In this document: piece by piece, positions 1 through 7,170 of the stretch
How the letters are laid out: the number at the start of each line of letters is the position of its first letter
Position numbering within the stretch: the first letter of the stretch is position 1
Assembly (NCBI GenBank): GCA_910592005.1
Contig: CAJVPP010003038.1
Span: 1-12,785 of the forward strand
Direction of reading: 5' to 3'
Origin: Funneliformis mosseae
Taxonomy: Eukaryota; Glomeromycota; Glomeromycetes; Glomerales; Glomeraceae
Length of the DNA stretch: 12,785 nt
Position numbers and translations under genes: made by a program
The notes under the pieces: model-generated
Told to the model about the DNA's origin: nothing
Databases searched by the model: none
Seen by the model: only the letters and a program-made list of their open reading frames with translations

Positions 1-89
1 CAGTGAGAAAAAATTATTTGTGGAAAAAAATATTATTTATTTATAAAAAAAAAGGTTAAAAAGTCAAAATATAGCTTAATCACGGGAAA

Positions 90-222
90 CCGGATAAATC
101 ACTTATCCGGCACTTCAAGCCGAATAATTACCGCTACCTACAAGGTAGCTAATAATATTGGAAATCAAATTTAATTTTCCCAATATAATAGTTATTCGGC
201 ACTTCGTGCCGAATAACTATTA
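90..222. repeat. Cluster of hairpins with a duplicated palindromic unit
   Basis: Four inverted repeats lie in a row. CCGGATAA/TTATCCGG has a 5-base loop (90-110). GCTACC/GGTAGC has a 5-base loop (133-149). ATATTGG/CCAATAT spans 155-186. The strongest has perfect 17-bp arms and a TTC loop (186-222), with the core TTCGGCAC/GTGCCGAA. The stretch 103-130 is a second copy of the central part of the last hairpin (192-219), matching at 24 of 28 positions by hand. No coding is seen. It may be the hairpin core of a MITE, or a cruciform-forming repeat; no outer ends were identified. Confidence 0.75.
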
Positions 223-237
223 ATTATTAAATATTAG

Positions 238-575
238 TATTTAATTATAATTTTACTGTAATTTAGACACAACTAAATTATTTTATTTAAAAATAATTAA
301 TAATTTAGAATGTAAGTTGTTTTTATTCATTATTAGTATTTATTTTACTTTTTAAAGTCAACTAATTATTTTATTTAAAAAATAGTTCATTTTAATAATA
401 CAATAAACAGTAAGTTATATTATTGAATATTATTATTTTAATTATATTTTTTACTATAATTTAAAATCAATAATTTTTTTTTAAAATAAATAATTAATAA
501 TTTAGAATGTAAGTTATTTTTAGATTGTTAATATTTAATTATACTTTTTATTATTATAGTAAAAAGTATAATTAA
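238..575. repeat. Tandem repeat of about 98 bp, three copies plus a partial fourth
   Basis: Unit starts (TATTTAATTATA-like) are at about 238, 337, 434 and 532, a spacing of 99, 97 and 98 bases. Units 1 and 3 both carry AATAATTTAGAATGTAAGTT near their end. Unit 2 is more diverged, and unit 4 stops early inside a palindrome (532-575). The stretch has no CpG and no open frame. Function is unknown; it looks like a small satellite array. Confidence 0.7.
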
Positions 576-578
576 ATA
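532..578. repeat. Large palindrome closing the 98-bp array
   Basis: The arms TATTTAATTATACTTTTTA (532-550) and its reverse complement, ending near 577, are separated by a short AT spacer. The outer flanks (TTGTTAA versus TTATTAG when inverted) continue partial symmetry. It begins exactly where the fourth 98-bp unit begins, so it may be two units joined head to head. Confidence 0.7.
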
Positions 579-679
579 CTAATAATCAATAAAAATTACT
601 TATTATCTATTATAATATTAATTATTAATTATTTTTTAATTAATTAAAAAAGATCAAATTTAAAATTAAAGTTATTAAA

Positions 680-745
680 ATAAATTAAAAATCCGAAATT
701 AAATGAAATAAAATAATCTTTTTATTTTTCGGATTTAATTTATTT
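680..745. repeat. Imperfect inverted repeat around ATCCGAAA
   Basis: AATAAATTAAAAATCCGAAA near 681-700 is mirrored by TTTCGGATTTAATTTATT near 727-744, with a two-base difference in length between the arms. It abuts the small MITE-like insertion at 746, and its right arm includes the sequence that is duplicated as that insertion's target site. Confidence 0.5.
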
Positions 746-834
746 AAGGTGTTCTCAGTATTGATTTAAATTGGTCCTGGTGCATGCTCTCAATCACTAG
801 CCAATTACATTGAGGAAGATGCTTAGAACGCCTT
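746..834. mobile_element. MITE-like insertion, 89 bp, with target-site duplication
   Basis: The ends AAGGTGTTCTCAG (746-758) and CTTAGAACGCCTT (822-834) are inverted copies with two mismatches. The flanking bases TAATTTATTT occur directly before 746 (736-745) and directly after 834 (835-844), a perfect 10-bp direct repeat that can be read as 12 bp if the terminal AA/TT is counted as target. Inside is a weaker second symmetry (GCATGCTCTCAAT against ATTGAGGAAGATGC). There is no coding capacity. A target duplication of 9-12 bp would suit a Mutator-like family, but the flank is AT-rich and the family is not certain. Confidence 0.6.
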
Positions 835-896
835 TAATTTATTTTCTAATATAAGGGATATAATATATTAGGATTTAATTATTTTACAGGGTAAAT

Positions 897-936
897 GACC
901 GACAATGATTTTATAAAATTACATTCTGGATCGGTC
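897..936. repeat. Short inverted repeat GACCGA/TCGGTC
   Basis: GACCGA (897-902) and ATCGGTC (930-936) flank an AT-rich loop. It could be a stem-loop or a fragment of another element end; nothing else supports a function. Confidence 0.35.
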
Positions 937-978
937 TTAGTACAGATTCAGCTTTATACCACAAATTTTATGTGCATA

Positions 979-1098
979 AAATCGATTATATTCGGTTAAT
1001 CGAAATCGAAAATCGAATCTTAAAGTCGAATCTTGAGAAACGATAATCGCAATTAAATCGATTCTCAAATCGATTCTAAATATCGAAATCGATTCCAA
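979..1098. repeat. AATCGA motif array 1
   Basis: About ten degenerate copies of ATCGATT, AATCGAAT or TCGAAATCGA lie in 120 bases. The first 12 bases (AAATCGATTATA) recur exactly at the head of a second array at 6223. Clustered short motifs of this sort are typical of subterminal regions of DNA transposons, but no partner end was found for this one. Confidence 0.6.
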
Positions 1099-1279
1099 TC
1101 CCTACTTCCAACACATTTTGTTAATAGATTATGATTGATACTTTGTGGACGATTTAAATTAGTCACTTTATTGATGTTCCAATTTTTCCTAAATAATTTA
1201 AGATTTTTTTCTTCGCAATACCACATTAAAAATGTTTTTTTAGAGATAAAATTGGAGATGTATATCATTATTAGTCATT

Positions 1280-1436
1280 GGACTCGAGTCAAAAAATTTA
1301 ACTCAAGTAGAGTCAGAAATTTTTTTGACTCGAAGAGTACCCGAATTAGAATTCGTGTCAGAATTCGAGTATAGAATTCGAGCATCTGACTCGAGTTAGC
1401 ATTCGAATACTGTTTATTCGAGTATTAACTCGGGTT
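1280..1436. repeat. Left TCGAGT motif array
   Basis: About twelve copies of YTCGAR-type motifs are spaced 8-20 bases apart, starting GACTCGAGTC and ending AACTCGGGTT. Confidence 0.75.
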
Positions 1437-1939
1437 CAATTTTTTTCATGGGACGGCTATCGACTAATTTGGGAATTTAGCGAAATTAGAATTTATTAGC
1501 AAATAAATAACTAATATAACATTAAAATAAAATAATAAATGAAATTGTATTTTACATTTTGTAATTTAAATTAGGTTATATTAACATTTAAAAATATATA
1601 CTGTATATATATATATTTTTGTAACCTATAAGATGCCATTAACTTAAATTTACATTAAATTTATGATTTATATTAATGCAATAATGATTTAATTAATATA
1701 AACTTACACATGAATTGTTTAACTTTTCAGGAATTTCAGTAAATTTTATTAATTTTCGCCAAGAAAAACATCAATTATGTAAATTCGATTATCAATTTTC
1801 TCGTGGAATAATATTATCAAAAAGACATATTTATTTTTTAAAAATAACATTTCACCTACTAACTCATCTAGAATTTTAAGAAATAAATTGTACGGTACCT
1901 TAATAAAGCGTTGTATGCACTCTAAGTCTATGTAGTTAG

Positions 1940-2112
1940 CTCGAGTAAGAGTTCGAGTAGTTAACTCGAGTATGCATTGAGCCAAGATTCGAATTAATAT
2001 AATTCGAGTTTACTCGAATGCTTACTCGAAACTTGATTCGAGTCTAAAAATTTTGACTCGAATCAAAATTTAACTCGAATTCACTCGAGTCACACGAATA
2101 CGAGTCCAGACT
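1940..2112. repeat. Right TCGAGT motif array
   Basis: About twelve copies of CTCGAGT, ATTCGAGT and ACTCGAAT motifs, of the same kind and density as the left array, run to the CGAGTCCAGACTC end. Confidence 0.75.
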
Positions 2113-3929
2113 CTAATCACTATTCTAATATAGCGTTGACGTGTCGTGTCGATTGAGCCAAATTTGAAGTTTTAACTTTTAAATCTGGCTAAAACTTATA
2201 AGAAAATTTTGTCATAGTGCAAACCTAAAAGATGATTGTTTTATATCATATAAGAAGTTCATTATATAAATGTTAAAATATTTAATTTTATCAACTTTTA
2301 GTGAGCTTTTCTAAAAATTTAAAATTTTTATTTCAAAGCTCGGAACAGGGATTATGCAAATAAATAATATTCGGAAGATTAATAAAACAATTTTTTTTTT
2401 GTATTTCAATATTGATATAAAACGCGTCCTATTCTCGTATTTTGTCACTACATTATGTTATTATGTGAAATCATTTGACGGTAAACGCATTTCCTTCAAT
2501 TAATGAATCGATGTCAGTTTTGGGCACTTATTAAAAAGAATCATTGAAAAACATTCCTCAAGTTGTTCAGATATGATACTGAAAATTTTATTTCATAAAA
2601 CCAAAGCTAATTATATTACTCTCACCAAGAAGGCGGTGTAATATTTAAAAATGAGGACTTTTTCTATAGAATCTATCGTAGGCAAAATTAGTAAAGTAAA
2701 TAAGGCAATTTAAAAATTTTTTGATTCGAACTCACTTTTATGCCAATATTCAAATATTCCATGCCACTTGTATTAGAATCTGCGCGATTCAGGAATTTTT
2801 TTTTTTTTTTTAGTAGTAAGGCATCCAATCATCTGGGATTTCTTTATGTTCATGAGAGGTACCCGCTGCTCGCTGGAAATGTCGATTGACTTTCTCATTT
2901 TACCTGCTAGTCATTTGTCAGAAGGTCGACATCGATTTTTAAAAGAAAAAAAATAAAACTGGTTTCTAATGCGCAAACTACATATTTTCAAGAGATTTGG
3001 TACTTCGGGCCAAAAAATCTTGCGATCTTTCTTTTCCTCTTCAGATCGGATTATTTTATTGGTGATTCAGTTTCGTGTACGGTCGCTTCGGAGCATTGCG
3101 ATCAAATATTTATTTTCTTACCTTTTTTTTTTTTTTAGAATCAGCGCATTTTCTTTCCTTTAGGTTCCTCTTTCACGTTGAACACTTTTGCAAGTATGCA
3201 AGCGATAGATGGTTTGATATTTACTGTATGTGATAGGTAGATTTTTGTTCTTTTAATTAATTATTATAATTTGTTTTATTAGGTTCGGTTTGTGGTTTGA
3301 TGCGGTGTCTTTTTTTTTTTTTTTTTTTGACAAATATTTATTTTTAATCGGCCTCGACTCGCATAAGTTTTTTATTTATTTTATTTTATATAGGTAAAGA
3401 TTTTCTAATTAAATTATTATTTTTTTTTCATTTCCGGGCACAGCAACTGAATGAATTATTTTTTTTTTTCGAATTTTGTGCTCTTTAAGTTTTTCTTTCG
3501 AGGTGATTTGCTTCAAAAAGTTTTGGACAGTGAGGTGGTGAAAGTGGTCGAGTTATGGTATCCCTTAGTGATATTTTAAGAAGTCCCTTGCACATTGTTT
3601 CAATTAATTCAATTTATTCAATTATAATTATTCAATATACTGTACGTACTCTTTCTTAAACAATATGTAGTTAGAATATGCAAATTGATTTCTTATGACG
3701 GTACTTTATGATATCATTTTATCCAAATGTTTAATAAAAAATTGATTAATTCATAATATTGGAAACGGGATTTTCGTCATTTACATAATGACTTTGTTGT
3801 AATTTTCGTTGCATTAAATTAGTTCATGATTTTCGTTCTTTTGAAGTTTTGTGGAATTTAAATCTAAAAAGTAAGTGTAACTTAATTAACCAATTTCAGA
3901 AAGCATTTAACTTTATTTGGTAAGACAAG
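2113..3929. other. Gene-free intergenic stretch with poly-T runs
   Basis: No frame here looks like a real gene. I see an imperfect inverted repeat AGCCAAATTTG.../...AAATCTGGCT (2156-2190), an inverted pair ATGTCGA/TCGACAT (about 2879-2932), a small hairpin CGATCT/AGATCG (about 3022-3047), and several long T runs on this strand: 16 T at 2796-2811, 14 T at 3123-3136 and 19 T at 3310-3328. GC content is higher than in the far-right block and CpG is present, so this is ordinary intergenic DNA for the window. An undetected multi-exon or noncoding gene cannot be ruled out. Confidence 0.6.
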
Positions 3930-3947
3930 AAACGGTTAGATCCGTTT
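3930..3947. promoter_or_regulatory. AAACGG-N6-CCGTTT palindrome, possible Zn2Cys6 factor site
   Basis: Perfect 6-bp inverted arms with a TTAGAT spacer give CGG-N6-CCG (3933-3944). Fungal Zn2Cys6 activators bind inverted CGG triplets at family-specific spacing, and N6 is the Ppr1-type spacing. It lies 23 bases before the TATA-like element of the LRR gene. Binding is inferred. Confidence 0.4.
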
Positions 3948-3970
3948 TAAGCTACCCGAGCAGACTCGAT

Positions 3971-3978
3971 TATTTAAA
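3971..3978 (+). promoter_or_regulatory. TATA-like element of the LRR gene
   Basis: TATTTAAA lies 20 bases before a pyrimidine-rich tract and about 190 bases before the start codon, a plausible fungal core-promoter layout. Confidence 0.45.
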
Positions 3979-3998
3979 GGAGAAATATTCTACGATCA

Positions 3999-4025
3999 TC
4001 TCACTCTCTTTCTTTCTCTCTTTTT
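3999..4025 (+). promoter_or_regulatory. CT-rich initiator tract of the LRR gene
   Basis: The run of C and T (TCTCACTCTCTTTCTTTCTC and on) is interrupted by a single A. CT blocks just before transcription starts are common in highly expressed fungal genes. A similar tract precedes the zinc-knuckle relic at 8484-8542. Confidence 0.45.
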
Positions 4026-4151
4026 AAGAGGAAATATTGCTATTGGAAAAATTGAAAAACGAGACTGAGCAAAAGAGAATTTTTATTGGTAATTTTTTGA
4101 ACAATAAAATAACCATCCGAACAAATTAAACTATTAGAAAAAATTTCAATC

Positions 4152-4166
4152 AAAAAAAAAAAAAAA
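4152..4166 (+). promoter_or_regulatory. Poly(A) run abutting the LRR start codon
   Basis: Fifteen A residues run directly into the ATG, which is followed by G. This is an A-rich leader with A at -3. In yeast, A-rich leaders can bind poly(A)-binding protein and alter initiation; any such effect here is inferred. The run is also prone to length change. Confidence 0.5.
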
Positions 4167-4856
4167 ATGGTTTTAAAGAACAATTTTGAAAAGTCCTTAA
4201 AAGAATTGGAAACGAGAATTAAGGAGTTAGAGCAAAGCAACGAAGGGTTACGTACAAAATTCGAATATTTCGAAGCAAAGGTCATAGAGCGAGAAGAAGA
4301 AAACAAATCCAAGCAAGAAATTATTAATAAATTAGAAGAAAAGGTTAAAGAAGAAGCCATAGCCAAGCAAGTAGTAATTAACAATTTTAAAGAAAATATT
4401 AGAGAACGAGAGGAAGTATTCAAAGAAAAGCAAGGAAATAATAATGAATTAGAAAAGAGGATCAGAAATCTTGAATTAATTATCTATGATATTACAATTG
4501 ATAGTTTAACTATTACCGAATATAATAAGGATGATATATTAAACACCTTAGGCGGATTGCAAAGATATCGAAAATTAACAAAACTATGTTTTGAAAATTC
4601 TAAAATAACTAGCTTACCAACTTTGCCTAACACCTTAGAAACACTCCGGTGCAACAATACTCCCATATCTAGTCTACCTACTTTACCAAACTTCCTAACT
4701 GAACTCCACTGTTTCAATACTCAAATAACTATCTTACCAAATTTACCTAACTCTTTAAAGGAACTCAATTGCTCTGAAACTCAAATAACTAGCTTACCAA
4801 CATTACCTGACTCCTTAATGAAACTACTAAACTACTTTGCTATGATACACAAATAA
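4167..4856 (+). CDS. Coiled-coil plus leucine-rich-repeat protein, prematurely stopped
   Basis: The frame encodes 229 residues. Residues 5-105 are a charged Glu/Lys/Leu-rich helix with heptad-like leucines and isoleucines (for example LKELETRIKELE), so a coiled coil is likely. A linker of about 45 residues follows, ending in a half repeat (LTKLCFENSKITS), and 20-residue LRRs start at residue 150. Three repeats are complete; the fourth breaks at residue 220, after which nine off-frame residues lead to TAA. The break is a tandem duplication of AAACTACT (4821-4836), and the remaining repeats continue in the next frame to 5593. There is no signal peptide or membrane segment, so the protein is probably cytosolic or nuclear. 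LRRs generally bind proteins, and the partner is unknown. The start is chosen because a 15-A run abuts ATGG and the coiled coil begins at once. It could be a pseudogene or a truncated but expressed protein. Confidence 0.75.
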   Translation: MVLKNNFEKSLKELETRIKELEQSNEGLRTKFEYFEAKVIEREEENKSKQEIINKLEEKVKEEAIAKQVVINNFKENIREREEVFKEKQGNNNELEKRIRNLELIIYDITIDSLTITEYNKDDILNTLGGLQRYRKLTKLCFENSKITSLPTLPNTLETLRCNNTPISSLPTLPNFLTELHCFNTQITILPNLPNSLKELNCSETQITSLPTLPDSLMKLLNYFAMIHK

Positions 4857-5590
4857 CAATCTTACCAATTTTACCTAACTCCTTAACGAAACTCTGGTGC
4901 CGTAAAACTTCAATAACAAGCTTACCAAATTTACCCAATTCCCTAACGACACTATACTGTGATAATACTCCAATAACCAGCTTACCAACATTACCTGACT
5001 CCTTAAAGGAACTTTATTGCTATGGAACTCAAATAACAAGCTTACCAACATTACCTACCTTCTTAACAAAACTCTCGTGCTCTAAAACTCAAATAACCGA
5101 CTTACCAACTTTACCCGACTCTTTAATGGAACTTTATTGCTATAGAACTCAAATAACAAGTTTACCACCTTTACCTATCTCCTTAACAAAACTATCGTGT
5201 TCTAAATCTCATATAACCAGCTTACCGACATTACCTAACTTCTTAATGGAACTTTATTGCTATGAAACTCAAATAACAAGCTTACCAACATTACCTGACT
5301 CCTTAACGAAACTTTCCTGCGAAAGAACTCAACTAATTATCTTACCAAACTTACCTAACTCTTTAAAAGAACTTTATTGCTATGAAACTCAAATTACAAG
5401 CCTACCAACATTACCAAACTCCTTAACGAAACTCTCGTGCTACGAAACTCAAATAACAAGCTTACCACCTTTACCGAACTCCTTAAAAGAACTTTATTGC
5501 TACGGAACTCAATTAACTAGCTTACCAACATTAACAGACTCATTAACTTATCTTGACTGTGAAAGTCCTCAAATAACTAGACTAATTCCT
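4614..5590 (+). repeat. LRR-coding array, 16 full 60-bp units
   Basis: The units start at 4614, 4674, 4734 and 4794, then every 60 bases from 4862 to 5522, with a partial unit at 5582. The only departure from 60 is the 8-bp duplication. Each unit encodes 20 residues with Leu-Pro at positions 1-2 and 4-5 (repeat 16 loses the second proline), Leu at 8 and 11, and Cys at 13 in all sixteen. Thr is at 16 in most; repeat 10 has Ser and repeat 16 Pro. From unit 7 units alternate between (K/M)ELYCY and TKLSC, giving a 120-bp higher-order repeat. Confidence 0.95.
4821..4836 (+). other. 8-bp tandem duplication causing the frameshift
   Basis: AAACTACT occurs twice in tandem where every other repeat has one copy (AAACTCTC, GAACTTTA and so on). 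The distance between equivalent points of repeats 4 and 5 is 68 bases instead of the invariant 60. This shifts the frame and brings an off-frame TAA (4854-4856) into use. It could be a real allele or an assembly error. Confidence 0.9.
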
Positions 5591-5593
5591 TAA
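4829..5593 (+). pseudogene. Downstream part of the broken LRR gene
   Basis: This frame is open from 4811 but is homologous to the gene only from about 4829. It carries the rest of repeat 4, then repeats 5-16, and stops three residues into repeat 17. The consensus is LPTLPNSLKELYCYETQITS. Its first ATG is at 5126 inside repeat 9, so independent translation from a proper start is unlikely and would yield 155 residues of LRR alone. If the 8-bp duplication is discounted, this part and the upstream part form one product of 472 residues. The repeat pattern (LPxLPxxLxxLxC) is close to the 20-residue bacterial IpaH/YopM type and to LRR proteins found in protists and giant viruses. That similarity is recalled, not searched. 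Confidence 0.75.
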
Positions 5594-5641
5594 CAATCTC
5601 GTTATAACAATTCAGTTTTGAATTCGAGTCTAGCCGTTTTG

Positions 5642-5676
5642 AATAAATCCGGTTCCAAATTTTTAGAACAAATAAA
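5642..5676 (+). terminator. Candidate poly(A) signals after the LRR gene
   Basis: AATAAA occurs at 5642-5647 and again at 5671-5676, 49 and 78 bases after the last stop codon. In such AT-rich DNA AATAAA is common by chance, so the call rests on position. Confidence 0.4.
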
Positions 5677-5679
5677 ACG

Positions 5680-6970
5680 AAATGCAATCCAGTTTCCGAT
5701 TTACCAAAAATAATCTTAGAAAAAAATTTGGATAATGTAGTTCTAAAGACGATAATATACTAACTATTATCGTGATCAGGTGACATTTCATATGATCTAA
5801 CCTTTTTTTTCTATTGGCTTTAAATAAAGAATCTTTTTAAATCTCTCGTATTTGTAGTTTTTTAAATAATAAAATTTAACTTGTTCAATAACCTTTTGAT
5901 TTTAAGACTTTCGTTTTTATTTTCAAAATCCTTTTTAAAGAATTTTTAGTATTCAAATTTTTATAAAACTGTCTAATTTGAGATTTTTTTTTTTTTGTAA
6001 CAATAAGGATAAAATTTAGTTCGTCAATAGTTAAAAATTTACCAATTTTAATTGGCTACTTTATTATGTTCATTTAATATTAAAAATAAATAAATAAAGT
6101 TCAGAAACTCAATTCCCGAATTTTGCATTTTATTATTGGTTTTTGAATTTATAGTACAGCACTTCAAAATTAGGGTCAATTACAGTTCGCTTGTCGAGTT
6201 ATAGATTTGTGTGCTAGTAGAGAAATCGATTATACAAAATCGAATTAATCGAATAATATAAATCGAATCATTTTTTAGTGGCGCAGAACGTACGACTATT
6301 TTATTTAAAAAAAAAATAAACAATACCCTAAACATTTTTTGTTATCATTCGTGATATATTATTATCAAATTTAATTGAAACGATTGTATTAGAGATTTCT
6401 GACTCAACAATATCCTATCACACTCTCAATAATAATTTAATTCCCATCCTTATATCGTTTGCGTGGTCAAAATTCGTGCTCCGTGATCATAATGCTTGTC
6501 TACATAACAAATTTAATGCCGCTTGACCAACAAATTTGTTAACATACTAGCAGTCCCTACATTCAGAGATGCTTCAATAAAAAAATCGCAAAGCAAATTA
6601 TATATATATATTTTTTAATAACTAATTTATTTTCCTTATGTTATTTGGTAATTTCGTGATTAAAAAATTCTGCGCCTCAAATAAAATCAAGTTACCTCAG
6701 CTGTCACTTGGAAGAAAAACTACGGCGGATATCTTTTAAAGGGCCAAAAATCGGCTAGAATTTTCATTACGCACATCAACAAATGAATACAATAGCGTTA
6801 TAATATTGAACGAACTTAAAGTAAAAATCCATAACCTTCTTCCAAAGTCATATAACGATAACCTATCCTAATGACCTTAAGTCAGAAGTATGCGATTAAA
6901 AGGTTTTCAAGGTATATTTAATTCCTTCGTCTACAATTATCAAACGAACAATGCACATAATGATTCGGGC
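5680..6970. other. Intergenic stretch, no gene recognised
   Basis: I find no credible open frame. Visible features are T-rich runs near 5803 and 5986, the AATCGA array at 6223-6270, a TA microsatellite with a T run near 6600-6618, and a weak inverted pair GGCGCAGAA/TTCTGCGCC (6281-6289, 6668-6676). None of these gives evidence of function. Confidence 0.55.
6223..6270. repeat. AATCGA motif array 2
   Basis: It begins with AAATCGATTATA, identical to 979-990, followed by AATCGAATTAATCGAATA and ATAAATCGAATC. It looks like a shorter member of the same repeat family as array 1. Confidence 0.55.
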
Positions 6971-7068
6971 TGATTATAATTTTTATACTAGTGTGTGTTT
7001 TTTTGTGCTACATCGGCAAAGGACTATTGTGGTAAAGTTTCCCACGGGGTTGATGCATAATTAGGAAA

Positions 7069-7073
7069 CCAAT
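7069..7073 (+). promoter_or_regulatory. CCAAT box upstream of the small tail-anchored gene
   Basis: CCAAT sits about 100 bases before the start codon, with a TATAAT-like element further up at 6975-6980 and a long T run between (7099-7117). This could be the promoter region, but such motifs are short and expected by chance. Confidence 0.25.
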
Positions 7074-7170
7074 CAGTAATTTTTTTTCGATTTTATGCAA
7101 TTTTTTTTTTTTTTTTCAAAAAAAATCTAAAATTTTCTTTAAAGTTCGTTAAGTTACCAAACCATCAAAA

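Larger units (their letters stand above)
1280..2112. mobile_element. Putative non-autonomous element with TCGAGT-array ends
   Basis: Two arrays of YTCGAR motifs (ACTCGAGT, ATTCGAGT, ACTCGAAT and variants), about a dozen copies each, occupy 1280-1436 and 1940-2112. They flank a motif-free AT-rich core. A longer inverted match pairs GAGTCAGAAATTTTTTT plus GACTCGAA (1310-1334) with the reverse complement of 2037-2059. Because the motif is itself palindromic, the arrays also match as direct repeats. The core has no convincing gene, only a TA microsatellite near 1593-1615 and the small inverted repeat CTAATTT/AAATTAG (1464-1489). The exact ends and target duplication were not resolved. I read it as a short derivative of a DNA transposon with repeated transposase-binding sites. 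Confidence 0.5.

Noticed and set aside
1065..1374. Overlapping short frames on both strands (1065-1268 minus, 1135-1374 plus)
   Set aside because: Both run into repeat arrays (the plus one ends in Arg/Ile/Val repeats from GAATTCGAGT-type motifs) and show no domain.
1749..1985. 78-codon minus-strand frame in the TCGAGT element
   Set aside because: Its N-terminal part is the translated motif array and the rest has no recognisable domain; it is more likely chance within AT-rich DNA.
2969..3163. 64-codon frame rich in Phe and Ser
   Set aside because: Its composition follows T-rich runs; there is no promoter layout or domain.
2389..3500. Poly-T runs as tails of reverse-oriented retroelements
   Set aside because: No retroelement coding or target duplications accompany them; long T runs are common in such AT-rich genomes.
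4040..4423. 127-codon minus-strand frame opposite the coiled coil, and the 77-codon one at 4484-4717
   Set aside because: Antisense shadows of the LRR gene; Ser/Leu-rich as expected from reversed Glu/Lys/Leu codons.
4800..4860. Programmed frameshift in the LRR gene
   Set aside because: There is no slippery site or pseudoknot; a simple 8-bp duplication explains the shift fully.
4167..5593. Calling the LRR gene an endogenous giant-virus gene
   Set aside because: The repeat style is shared by bacteria, protists and viruses, and no viral neighbour gene is present, so origin cannot be decided from this window.
6281..6676. GGCGCAGAA/TTCTGCGCC as ends of a 396-bp MITE
   Set aside because: Similarity stops after nine bases and no target duplication is visible, so it is too weak to call.
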